Positions 56,712 to 64,000 of a stretch of DNA of 64,000 nucleotides are shown one piece after another (within the stretch, counting starts at the first letter, position 1; the number at the start of each line of letters is the position of its first letter). A program made the position numbers and the translations under genes. The notes under the pieces were generated by a model. That model saw only the letters and a program-made list of their open reading frames with translations. It did not search any database and was not told the origin of the DNA. The stretch comes from JAIBJN01 sp963775505 (GTDB taxonomy: Bacteria; Actinomycetota; Thermoleophilia; Gaiellales; Gaiellaceae): the NCBI GenBank assembly GCA_963775505.1, contig CAVZIL010000001.1:248001-312000 (forward strand), written 5' to 3'.

Positions 56712-58678
56712 TGGTCGTCGACGTCCACGAAGCCCGAGAAGCCGAGGACGCGGCAACCCACGGCCCGCCGCCCCGCCGGGGCCTTCGCCGCCTGACCGGA
56801 GCCGGCTGGCTCCGGGTGCTCTGGGCCCTGCCGCTCAGCTGGGTCTTCGCGACACTGCTCGTCGTCGGGCTCCGGGCGGCGCTCGGCTACGAGCCGCTCT
56901 GGGAGCTCCAGGTCCTGATCGTCTCGTGGACGGTGATCGTGCCGCTCGCCTTCCTCGCCGCGCTGGGGGGGTTCGACTACTGGCTCTACTGGATCTCGGG
57001 GAAGCCGACGCGGCCGGAGGATCACTCGGGCCATGGCGCCCGCACGTGGAAGGACTACTTCCGCGTCAACACGGACCACAAGGTGATCGGGATCCAGTAC
57101 GTCGTGACGACGGTCTTCTTCTTCGTCGCGGCGGGCCTGATGGCGATGTTCATGCGTGCGGAGCTGGCCCAGCCCGGGATGCAGTACGTGGACACGAACA
57201 CGTTCAACGGCCTCTTCTCGGTGCACGCGTCGCTGATGATCTTCCTCTTCATCATCCCCGCGTTCGCGGGCCTGGGGAACTACGTCATCCCGCTCATGAT
57301 CGGCGCCCCGGACATGGCCTTCCCGCGCCTGAACGCCCTCTCGTTCTGGCTGCTCCCGATCGCCGGCCTGATCATGATGTCGAGCTACCTGGTTCCGGAC
57401 GGCGGCGCGTTCGCGGCCGGCTGGACGAACTACGTCCCGCTGGCGGTGAACCAGGCGGACGGGAACCTCATGTTCCAGATGGGCGTCCAGTGGGCCGGCG
57501 CGTCGTCGATCATGACCGCGCTCAACTTCCTGGTCACCATCATCACGATGCGCGCGCCGGGGATGACGTTCTGGCGCATGCCGCTCCTCGTGTGGGCCAA
57601 CTTCGCCACCTCGACGCTCGTCGTCCTCGCGACGCCGTTCGTGGCCGGCTCGCAGTTCTTCATCATGTTCGACCGGGTCCTGCACACGAACTTCTTCAAT
57701 CCGGAGCTCGGCGGCGACGTCGTCGCCTACCAGCACATCTTCTGGTTCTACTCGCACCCGGCCGTCTACATCATGATGCTGCCCGGCTTCGGCATCGCCT
57801 CGGAGGTGATCTCCGTCTTCGCGCGGAAGCCGATCTTCGGCTACCGCCTGATGGCCCTCTCGCTGATGGCAATCCTCATCCTCGGGTTCTCCGTCTGGGC
57901 GCACCACATGTTCGTCTCCGGGATGCAGCCGTGGATCCGGATCCCGATGATGGTCACGACCCTCGTGATCGCGGTTCCGACCGGGATCAAGGTGTTCAGC
58001 TGGCTGGCGACGCTGTGGGAGGGGCGTCTCCACTTCAAGACGCCCATGCTCTTCGCGTTGGGCTTCGTGTCGATGTTCGTGATCGGCGGCCTCTCCGGCA
58101 TCTACCTGGGTTCGGTGCCCATCGACATTCATGCGAGCGACACGTACTTCGTCGTCGCGCACATCCACTACGTGCTCTTCGGCGGCTCGCTCTTCACGAT
58201 CTTCGCAGGCATCTACTACTGGTTCCCCAAGATGACCGGGCGGATGTACAACGAGAAGCTCGGGAAGATCCACTTCTGGCTGACCTTCATCGGGTTCAAC
58301 GTCACGTTCTTCCCCATGCACTGGGTCGGGCTGCAGGGAATGCCCCGCCGGGTCGCCGACTACGCGCCCGAGTTCGGGAACTGGAACTTCGTCATCTCGA
58401 TCGCCTCGTTCGGCCTCGGCGCCTCGACCGTGGTCTTCCTCTACAACATGATCGTGAGCTGGCGCCGCGGCCCGATCGCGCCCGCCAACCCGTGGCGCGC
58501 GCTCACCCTGGAGTGGCAGGTGTCGTCGCCGCCGCCGGTGTTCAACTTCGACGAGGTGCCGCAGGTCGTCGGCAGCCCCTACGAGTACGGGACGCGCGGG
58601 GCGCGCCACGCGATCCTCAACGGCAAGCCGACGGAGACGGGCAAGGCGCCCGAGCCGATGGAGGTCATGCATCACTAA
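56711..58678 (+). CDS. ctaD: Cytochrome c oxidase subunit I, A2-type, with N-terminal extension
   Basis: Catalytic heme-copper subunit, 655 residues. About 100 N-terminal residues with two extra helices precede the usual twelve-helix core. Metal ligands: H172 in FSVHASLMIF (low-spin heme), YSHPAVY with H349 (CuB), WAHHMFVSG with H398 and H399 (CuB), and VAHIHYVLFGG with H484 (high-spin heme) and H486 (low-spin heme). YSHPAVY replaces the HPEVY of A1 enzymes, so the proton-channel Glu is absent, the mark of the A2 subfamily (Thermus caa3 type). GTG 56711. Confidence 0.95.
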   Translation: MVVDVHEAREAEDAATHGPPPRRGLRRLTGAGWLRVLWALPLSWVFATLLVVGLRAALGYEPLWELQVLIVSWTVIVPLAFLAALGGFDYWLYWISGKPTRPEDHSGHGARTWKDYFRVNTDHKVIGIQYVVTTVFFFVAAGLMAMFMRAELAQPGMQYVDTNTFNGLFSVHASLMIFLFIIPAFAGLGNYVIPLMIGAPDMAFPRLNALSFWLLPIAGLIMMSSYLVPDGGAFAAGWTNYVPLAVNQADGNLMFQMGVQWAGASSIMTALNFLVTIITMRAPGMTFWRMPLLVWANFATSTLVVLATPFVAGSQFFIMFDRVLHTNFFNPELGGDVVAYQHIFWFYSHPAVYIMMLPGFGIASEVISVFARKPIFGYRLMALSLMAILILGFSVWAHHMFVSGMQPWIRIPMMVTTLVIAVPTGIKVFSWLATLWEGRLHFKTPMLFALGFVSMFVIGGLSGIYLGSVPIDIHASDTYFVVAHIHYVLFGGSLFTIFAGIYYWFPKMTGRMYNEKLGKIHFWLTFIGFNVTFFPMHWVGLQGMPRRVADYAPEFGNWNFVISIASFGLGASTVVFLYNMIVSWRRGPIAPANPWRALTLEWQVSSPPPVFNFDEVPQVVGSPYEYGTRGARHAILNGKPTETGKAPEPMEVMHH

Positions 58679-59534
58679 CCCGTACGAGCAGCCCTCGGCC
58701 GAGGCTACCCCCCGGCCGCGCCACATCCTCGTCATCGCCAACGAGACCGTCGCGGGGAGGACGCTCCTCGAGGCGATCGAAGAGCGGGCCGCGGAGGGCC
58801 CGATCCGCGTCACGGTCGTCTCGCCGCAGAACGATCCGCCGGCGGGCTACGTCGTCTACGAGGACAGCCGCCGCTCGAGCGCCGACCGCCGCCTCCGCCG
58901 GACGCTCGACCTCCTCCACGAGGCGGGGATCGCCGCGCGCGGCGCGATCGTCGACCCGGATCCGCTCCAGGCGGTGCGCGACGCCCTCCATCAGTACGCG
59001 CCGGTGGACGAGATCATCATTTCCACCCATCCGGGTGCCGTGCGCTCGAGCTGGCTGCGCGGAGGGCTCGTCGACCGCGTGCAAAAGGCTGCCAAGGACA
59101 TTCCCGTCACCCACGTCGAGGTCGATCTCGCTTCGCCGCGCGAGCGCATCCACGTGCTGGTGATCGCCAACCAGACGATCGTGGGCGGGCCGCTGCTCGA
59201 GGCCGTTCGCGAGCGCGCCCGGGCCGGCCCCACCGACTTCACGCTCGTGGCGCCCGCCGACCAGCCCGGCGTCCAGGAACGCCTCGAGCAGGCGCTCCTG
59301 GAGCTGAAGCGGGAGGGCATCGAGGCGACGGGCCACATCGGCGACGCCGATCCCGTCACCGCCGCGCTCAACGCCGTCCACGACGAGCAGGTCGACGAGA
59401 TCGTCGTCTCGACGTTTCCGGCCGCCACGTCCGGCTGGCTTCGCCGGAACGTCGTCGGCCGGATCGAGAGCGGCGCCGGCCTTCCCGTCCAGCACGTCGT
59501 CGTCGAGCCGGTCGAGGCGGAGGTCAGCTCGTAG
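58671..59534 (+). CDS. Tandem Usp-like double-domain protein within the oxidase operon
   Basis: About 288 codons with two copies of one alpha/beta domain. Copy 1: HILVIANETVAGRTLLEAIE near residue 18, VDEIIISTHPGAVRSSWLR and VTHVEVDLAS. Copy 2: VLVIANQTIVGGPLLEAVRE near residue 163, VDEIVVSTFPAATSGWLRR and VQHVVVEPVE. The fold pattern resembles universal stress proteins, but the nucleotide-binding GxxGxxxxGxxx loop is not obvious. No ATG, GTG or TTG precedes domain 1. ATC 58671 overlaps the ctaD stop and has GGAGG six bases before it, so an ATC start is proposed. It lies between ctaD and ctaE. Confidence 0.75.
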   Translation: MTNPYEQPSAEATPRPRHILVIANETVAGRTLLEAIEERAAEGPIRVTVVSPQNDPPAGYVVYEDSRRSSADRRLRRTLDLLHEAGIAARGAIVDPDPLQAVRDALHQYAPVDEIIISTHPGAVRSSWLRGGLVDRVQKAAKDIPVTHVEVDLASPRERIHVLVIANQTIVGGPLLEAVRERARAGPTDFTLVAPADQPGVQERLEQALLELKREGIEATGHIGDADPVTAALNAVHDEQVDEIVVSTFPAATSGWLRRNVVGRIESGAGLPVQHVVVEPVEAEVSS

Positions 59535-59536
59535 CC

Positions 59537-60151
59537 GTGGCCTCCGTCGCGCACGCCCACGAGCAGCATGACCACCCGCCCGCGGCCCACAAGAGCTCGC
59601 GCGTCGACTCGCGCCTGCTCGGGATGTACCTCTTCATCGCCTCGGAGACGATGCTCTTCGGGTCGTTCTTCAGCATCTACTTCTTCGCACGCGTCGTCGT
59701 CGGCGGCGACGGCGGCTGGCCGCCGGAGGGGTACGAGCTCCCCGTCTACCTCGCGCTCGTCAACACCGTCATCCTCGTCACCTCGAGCTTCTCGATGCAC
59801 TGGGCGCTCCAGTCGATCAAGCGGAGCAACCGCTCGGGCCTGATCGCGGGCCTCACGCTCACGTTCCTCCTGGGGCTCACGTTCCTGCTCATCCAGGCGC
59901 GGGAGTACACGCGCATCGGCTTCGGCCCCTCCGACAACGCTTTCGCCTCGACCTTCTTCGGCCTGACGGGCCTGCACGGCGCGCACGTGTTCATCGGGCT
60001 CAACCTGCTCCTGTACGCGCTGATCAGGTCGCTGCGCGGACACTACGGTCCGAAGGCGGAGGATCACCTCGGCGTCGAGCTGCCGGGGATCTACTGGCAC
60101 TTCGTCGACGTAATGTGGATCGTGGTCTACACGACGGTGTACGTGATCTAG
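59537..60151 (+). CDS. ctaE: Cytochrome c oxidase subunit III
   Basis: A 204-residue membrane subunit that stabilises the oxidase core. Five hydrophobic segments, with FIASETMLFGSFFSIYFF, LVNTVILVTSSFSMHWALQS, GLTGLHGAHVFIGLNLLLYA and YWHFVDVMWIVVYTTVYV, all typical of the family; the last includes the lipid-pocket WHFVD. This is the short five-helix form without the first two helices. GTG 59537 lies two bases after the preceding stop. Confidence 0.93.
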   Translation: MASVAHAHEQHDHPPAAHKSSRVDSRLLGMYLFIASETMLFGSFFSIYFFARVVVGGDGGWPPEGYELPVYLALVNTVILVTSSFSMHWALQSIKRSNRSGLIAGLTLTFLLGLTFLLIQAREYTRIGFGPSDNAFASTFFGLTGLHGAHVFIGLNLLLYALIRSLRGHYGPKAEDHLGVELPGIYWHFVDVMWIVVYTTVYVI

Positions 60152-60199
60152 GAACTGCCGTGCCGCAGCTCTTGTCCAGGGGTGCGCGGCACGTAACAA

Positions 60200-60874
60200 T
60201 TGGAGCTATTGCGGCAGCGCCCTGAGGAGGTCCCCGTCCGCAATCCCTTCCGCTCCGAGTCCGAAGCCTTTGGCTTCGTCCTGGTGTGCGCCGTCCTCTT
60301 CGCGGTCGTCGCCGCCGCCGGCGTGCTGTTCGGCGGCTGGGTCGCCCTCGCGGTCTTCCTCGTCCTCGCCGTCGGGCTCGCGCTCTACATCAAGGGCCCT
60401 CCGAAGGAGCCGGACCGTCCGGTGCTCGCGGGCCGGAGCGGCGACCGGCAGCGCATTCTCGTCGTCGCCAACGAGACGGTCGCAGGCAGGGCGTTACGCG
60501 GCGAGGTCGTGCGGAGGGCACGCGAGGGCTCCGACGTGCTGGTGGTCTGCCCGGCGCTCAACTCGCCTCTCCGCCACTGGGCGTCCGACGAGGACGGAGC
60601 GCGGGTCAAGGCGCAGGCGCGGCTCGACGAGTCGTTGCGGGCTCTGGCCACCGAGGGCGTCGAGGCGCGGGGCGAGGTCGGCGACGCCGACCCGATCCAG
60701 GCGATGGACGACGCGCTGTGCACTTTCGGCGCCGACGAGATCGTCCTCTCGACGCACCCGCGGGGGCGCTCGAACTGGCTCGAGAAGGGGGTCATCACGC
60801 GGGCGCGCGAGCGCTACCCGGTCCCGATCACGCACGTGGTCGTGGATCTCGAACGGGAGCGCGCGGGAAGCTAG
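60200..60874 (+). CDS. Membrane protein with one Usp-like domain, third copy of the family
   Basis: A 224-residue protein. Two hydrophobic helices (FGFVLVCAVLFAVVAAAGVL and WVALAVFLVLAVGLALYIKG) are followed by one copy of the domain seen at 58671: RILVVANETVAGRALRGEVV, GDADPIQAMDDAL, ADEIVLSTHPRGRSNWLEKG and ITHVVVDLE. The repeated LVxANxTxxG and DEIxxST(H/F)P motifs show common origin. Start TTG 60200 is tentative; TTG 60209 is an alternative. It follows ctaE by 48 bases. A sensory or assembly role near the oxidase is possible but unproven. Confidence 0.72.
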   Translation: MELLRQRPEEVPVRNPFRSESEAFGFVLVCAVLFAVVAAAGVLFGGWVALAVFLVLAVGLALYIKGPPKEPDRPVLAGRSGDRQRILVVANETVAGRALRGEVVRRAREGSDVLVVCPALNSPLRHWASDEDGARVKAQARLDESLRALATEGVEARGEVGDADPIQAMDDALCTFGADEIVLSTHPRGRSNWLEKGVITRARERYPVPITHVVVDLERERAGS

Positions 60875-60884
60875 TGGGGCACGA

Positions 60885-61325
60885 CTAGCGGGAAGCGGGC
60901 TCGGTGGTCGTCGCGCCGCCCTGGTCGCCGCTCGGGTCGCAGCCCGGGATGTCCTTGCCGGCGACGCTCGCCACGTAGGCGGCGACGTCGACGGCGTCCT
61001 GTCCGGTCACGAGGTCGGGTGGCATCACGCCGGCTGCCAGGTCGATCTGGCCGAGGACCGAGGAGTAGATCGTGCTCTCCTCGAACCCCTGGGCGCAGCT
61101 GTAGCCGAAAGCCTGGTCGAGGTTCGGCCCCGTGGTCCCAGCGGTGCCGGCGTCGAGGAGCGTGTGACACGAGCCGCAGCTCGGATTGCCGTCTGCGCCG
61201 GAGACGAAGAGCTCCTTCCCCTGTGAGAGGCTGGCCCCGTCCTGGCCGGTCACGTCGTCGCCGCCACAGCCCGCCACGAGCAGCGCCGAGGCGGTGAGCA
61301 GGATGACGACGACCCGTACTCTCAC
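60885..61325 (-). CDS. Cytochrome c lipoprotein
   Basis: A 146-residue electron carrier anchored by a lipid: signal peptide VVILLTASALLVAGC with Cys20, one heme motif NPSCGSCHTLLD (C50, C53, H54) and a probable axial Met in AAGVMPPDLVTGQ near residue 100. It is convergent with the oxidase genes and could deliver electrons to the CuA subunit. GTG start at 61325. Confidence 0.88.
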   Translation of the reverse strand: MRVRVVVILLTASALLVAGCGGDDVTGQDGASLSQGKELFVSGADGNPSCGSCHTLLDAGTAGTTGPNLDQAFGYSCAQGFEESTIYSSVLGQIDLAAGVMPPDLVTGQDAVDVAAYVASVAGKDIPGCDPSGDQGGATTTEPASR

Positions 61326-61328
61326 CGC

Positions 61329-61694
61329 TCAGGAGTGCTGCGCCTGGGTGACCCCGACGCTCTCGAGCGCCTCGGCCCGGCCGCTGTAGAGCGGGAACAC
61401 GCGGTTGAGCCCGGTGATCTCGAAGATCTTGGTGATGTTCCGGTCGCTGCAGACGATCAGAAGCTGCCCGCCCTTCGGTCGCAGCCGCTTCACTCCGCCG
61501 ACGAGCACTCCGAGCGTCGTCGAGTCGATAAAGGTCGTGTCGGTCAGATCGACGATGACGTGCGTGGCACCCTCGTCGATCACGTCGAGCAGCTGCTGCT
61601 TGAACTCGGGCGCCGTGTAGAGGTCGACTTCGCCGGCGAGGGCGATGATCCAGACGTCGCCTGCGGCCCGCTCCGCCTTGGTCTCGAAGTTCAT
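61329..61694 (-). CDS. STAS-domain anti-sigma factor antagonist
   Basis: A 121-residue SpoIIAA-like protein. The phosphorylatable Ser is in VDLTDTTFIDSTTLGVLVGG (FIDSTTLG, near residue 58), preceded by WIIALAGEVDLYTAPEFKQQ. In partner switching such proteins, when unphosphorylated, bind an anti-sigma kinase and free a sigma factor. No anti-sigma kinase is adjacent. AAAGGGG six bases before ATG 61694 is a good ribosome site. Confidence 0.9.
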   Translation of the reverse strand: MNFETKAERAAGDVWIIALAGEVDLYTAPEFKQQLLDVIDEGATHVIVDLTDTTFIDSTTLGVLVGGVKRLRPKGGQLLIVCSDRNITKIFEITGLNRVFPLYSGRAEALESVGVTQAQHS

Positions 61695-61737
61695 GAGCCC
61701 CTTTCTGCTCGTGTCGCGGGTGCTTACCCTAACGGCT

Positions 61738-62538
61738 CTACTCGCCGTTCGACCCGTCGTCGGACGCACCGCCGTTCTCCCCGGACGTCTCGGGGACGAA
61801 CGCCCGCAACGCGTCGATCCGCTCTTCGATCTGCTCGGCGTTCACGGCGTTGGGCTGCAGCTCGAGGTAGCTCTCGTAGGCGGCGATCGCCGAGACGTAG
61901 TCCTGGGCGATCTCGGCGGCGTTCGCGAACTGGAGGAAGAGCAGCGGGTCGTCGTCGACCAGCTCGGTCAGCTCGGTGAACACGCCGATCTGGGCGACCG
62001 CGATGCTCTGGACTCGCTGGTTCGCCGCATTCGCGCGCTCCTGCGCCTTTGCGCTCACCGACGCGGTCAGCGGGTTCGTCGTCAGCTCCTGCAGGAACTC
62101 GCTGTCCTCGGGCGCGAGCGTGTTCGGGAGCGACGTCTCCGCCGCCTCGTTGGAGGCCACGGCGGCCTGCTCCTGGGCCTCGGCGATCTGCGTCCCGTAG
62201 AGCGCCGCGAGCGTGCGGAGCGCCTCGGTGTCCAGCGGGCGCATCGTTCGGTACTTCTCGAAGGCGGCAACGGCGAGGTCGAGCTCGCCCTCGGCCTGCG
62301 CGGCGCGGGCGAGGTCGAGCTGCGCCTCCGGATCGTTCGGCCGCTCGGCCACTGCCTCCTGGGCATCGTCGAGGGAGGGCGTGTCGCTTGCCACCGGCCT
62401 GTTGAGGAGGTCGGAGAGGTAGTCGCCGATCCCGGAGCCGCCGGCGCCCACCCCGAAGAAGATGAAGCTGCCTCCGAAGGCGATGGCGAGGAAGAGGAAG
62501 ACCCACTTGGCCCGGCGCCGCAGCTTCGGGAAGAACAT
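61738..62538 (-). CDS. Membrane-anchored TPR-type protein
   Basis: A 266-residue protein: one N-terminal helix (WVFLFLAIAFGGSFIFFGVG), a short spacer, then tetratricopeptide-like helices (DPEAQLDLARAAQAEGELDL, AVAAFEKYRTMRPLDTEALR, and near the end YVSAIAAYESYLELQPNAVN), closing with an acidic tail. It probably holds protein partners at the membrane surface. Its ATG shares one base with the TGA of the upstream amidohydrolase (TGATG). Confidence 0.78.
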   Translation of the reverse strand: MFFPKLRRRAKWVFLFLAIAFGGSFIFFGVGAGGSGIGDYLSDLLNRPVASDTPSLDDAQEAVAERPNDPEAQLDLARAAQAEGELDLAVAAFEKYRTMRPLDTEALRTLAALYGTQIAEAQEQAAVASNEAAETSLPNTLAPEDSEFLQELTTNPLTASVSAKAQERANAANQRVQSIAVAQIGVFTELTELVDDDPLLFLQFANAAEIAQDYVSAIAAYESYLELQPNAVNAEQIEERIDALRAFVPETSGENGGASDDGSNGE

Positions 62539-63845
62539 CAGGTCTTCGGCCTGGGCGGCACGTTGCTGAGCAGGCGGTCGCGCGCGGCGCTTGCGCTGCG
62601 TCGAAGCTCGTGCCATTCGAACCCTCCTTCCTCGTACCGCACCTCGCCGGCGACGAGGGTGAGGAGCACCCTGTCGGGCGAGCCGCCGAAGACCACGGCG
62701 GTGGTTGGCTCCTCCCACGGGAGGAACGGCGAGTCGGCGAGCGAGACGACGGCGAGGTCGGCGCGCTTCCCGGCGGCGAGCGAGCCCGTCTCCTCTTCGA
62801 GTCCGAGCGCGCGCGCTGCGCCAAGAGTAGCGAGTTCCAGCGCCTCGCTCGCCGAGAGCGCGTCCGGCCGCCGCTCGCGCGCGCGCGCCATGTACACGGC
62901 CGTTCGCATCTCCTCGAACATGTCGAACGAGGGCGTCGATGCCGGGCTGTCCGTTCCGAGGCCCACGAGCGCTCCGGCCTCCCGGAGCCCCGCCAGCGGA
63001 GCCGCCCCGCAACCCAGAATCGCGTTCGACCGCGGGCAGTGTGCGACGGCGACGCGCCGCTCCGCCAGGAGCGCGATCTCCTCCGCGTCGACGTGGACGC
63101 AGTGTGCGGCCGCGACGCCCGGTCCGAGCAGCCCTCGGTCGGCGAGCATGCGAACGCCGGTCTTGCCCGCGGGAGCGACGAGCAGCTCCGCGGCTGCGCT
63201 CATCGTCCCGGTCCCGTGCAGCAGCCACTCCTGCTCCGCTTCGCTCTCGGCCAGGTGGGTGGCGAGCGGGAGCCCGAGCTCCGCGCAGGCCTCGTAGACC
63301 TCGAGCGAGGTCGTGTAGGGGGCGTGCGGCGAGACGCCGACGGCGAGGCGATCCGAGAGGGCGCCGGCGACGCTCTCACGCAGCTGGGCGAAGCGTTCGA
63401 GAGCGGCGTCCGGCTCGTCTCCGAAGACCTCCAGGTACACGATCCCGGAGAGGCCGAGCCGGGCGCAGGCGATCGCCGTCGCGCCCGTGAAGCTCGCGTC
63501 GCCGATCGTCGCGATCCCGGAGCGGAGGCACTCGGCGGCCCCGAGCTCGGCGATGGCGACGGCGTCGCCCTCGCGGAGCCGGCGCTTTCGGGTCACGTGG
63601 AGGTCGATCCAGGGCGGGAACGCGAAGCCGTCGCCGAAGCCGGCATAGACGGCGTACTCGAGGTGGGAGTGGGCGTTGGTGAAGGCGGGGACGATGACCG
63701 AGTCCGCGAAGGTGCGGCGCTCGCCCGCGAGCTCGGCCGCCGGCCCGACGCCGACGATCCGGCCGTCCTCGACCGCCACGCCTCCGTCGGGCACGGGCGC
63801 CCCCTCGACCGGGACGACCCAGTCGGCCGCGTAGACGGTTCTCAT
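62538..63845 (-). CDS. Amidohydrolase (nucleoside/aminodeoxyfutalosine deaminase-like)
   Basis: A 435-residue metal-dependent deaminase of the TRZ/ATZ group. PAFTNAHSHLEY holds the HxH metal ligands, GVSPHAPYT, ATHLAESEAEQEW (His-Glu pair) and VAHCPRSNAILGCG follow, and LGTDSPAS carries the metal Asp. Relatives deaminate S-adenosylhomocysteine, methylthioadenosine, 5'-deoxyadenosine or aminodeoxyfutalosine (menaquinone route); which one cannot be settled here, and no menaquinone genes are adjacent. Its ATG directly follows the tatC stop. Confidence 0.8.
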   Translation of the reverse strand: MRTVYAADWVVPVEGAPVPDGGVAVEDGRIVGVGPAAELAGERRTFADSVIVPAFTNAHSHLEYAVYAGFGDGFAFPPWIDLHVTRKRRLREGDAVAIAELGAAECLRSGIATIGDASFTGATAIACARLGLSGIVYLEVFGDEPDAALERFAQLRESVAGALSDRLAVGVSPHAPYTTSLEVYEACAELGLPLATHLAESEAEQEWLLHGTGTMSAAAELLVAPAGKTGVRMLADRGLLGPGVAAAHCVHVDAEEIALLAERRVAVAHCPRSNAILGCGAAPLAGLREAGALVGLGTDSPASTPSFDMFEEMRTAVYMARARERRPDALSASEALELATLGAARALGLEEETGSLAAGKRADLAVVSLADSPFLPWEEPTTAVVFGGSPDRVLLTLVAGEVRYEEGGFEWHELRRSASAARDRLLSNVPPRPKT

Positions 63846-64000
63846 CTACTGCTCGGTGCTGGCGTAAGCCTCGCGGCGGGCCTCGATCTGCGCCGCCCAG
63901 CGCTTCTCCAGGATCACGGAGGCCCAGATCGAGAGCTCGAAGAGGAGGAGCAGGGGAATGACCTCGAAGGCGAGCGAGACCGGGTCGACAGTGGGAAGCA
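63846..64000 (-). CDS. tatC: Sec-independent protein translocase TatC, C-terminal fragment
   Basis: Only the last 51 residues are inside the window. LPTVDPVSLAFEVIPLLLLF followed by ELSIWASVILEKRW matches the last membrane helix and tail of TatC, the receptor subunit that brings folded proteins with twin-arginine signals across the membrane. The fragment ends EAYASTEQ and TAG, immediately before the amidohydrolase start. The upstream part and any tatA lie beyond the edge. Confidence 0.8.
   Translation of the reverse strand, partial: LPTVDPVSLAFEVIPLLLLFELSIWASVILEKRWAAQIEARREAYASTEQ

Overview
The window looks like a chromosomal piece of a very GC-rich, compact actinobacterial genome, most likely class Thermoleophilia (Gaiellales or Solirubrobacterales type). 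This is an inference from the base composition, the many GTG/TTG starts, a caa3-type oxidase with an A2-type subunit I, a Hsp20-Lon pair, LigD in the PE-LIG-POL order and several lineage-type small membrane proteins. No phage, plasmid, CRISPR array or intact insertion sequence was seen. Genes abut or overlap by 1-50 bases nearly everywhere, and only one gap exceeds 300 bases.

Layout. 1-3508: end of fabF, a HAD hydrolase, a zinc-ribbon ureohydrolase, accD and accA (fatty acid initiation). 3623-9467: LigD end-joining ligase, then a GNAT acetyltransferase, an HD-GYP membrane protein and a type II NADH dehydrogenase on the minus strand. 9659-15015: LOG-family protein, a large secreted RTX-repeat protein and a convergent MrfA-like repair helicase. 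15042-20778: thiD, thiL, trxA, a family 2 glycosyltransferase, DNA polymerase X and a PLP decarboxylase. 20764-26981: trehalose-phosphate phosphatase, a TauE/SafE exporter split into two half-genes, an M23 peptidase, and the hsp20-lon-small protein stress operon. 27237-37298: rmlA, rmlC, rmlD and rmlB (dTDP-rhamnose), a Ser/Thr kinase, a SpoIID/LytB protein, a WbpA/WbpB/WbpD-like nucleotide-sugar module and tRNA-Lys(CTT). 37306-44179: small hypotheticals, a beta-propeller, a CtpE-like P-type ATPase, an FNT channel, a holin-like membrane protein and a GAF-GGDEF cyclase. 44176-54404: an ABC exporter of the MacB/FtsX kind with divergent LysR gene, a sugar dehydrogenase lipoprotein, an ECF sigma factor with a membrane partner, a second LysR gene and an SDR. 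54401-64000: NhaP-type antiporter, ctaC-ctaD-ctaE cytochrome oxidase cluster interleaved with three copies of an Usp-like domain, cytochrome c lipoprotein, STAS protein, TPR protein, amidohydrolase and the end of tatC.

The strongest unexplained signal is technical or mutational: at least nine reading-frame breaks in five genes (five in thiL, one each in polX, the sigma-partner gene, the second lysR and the start of the P-type ATPase) all shift in the same direction, and each is repaired by adding one CG dinucleotide in a CG-alternating context. One more break, in the glycosyltransferase, is a missing base in a C5/G5 run. This points to systematic consensus errors, as in long-read assemblies, rather than ten real pseudogenes. 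Other structural features: five convergent gene pairs end on one shared CTAG (both stops TAG), and two genes appear to start with ATT or ATC where they overlap the stop codon of the upstream gene.
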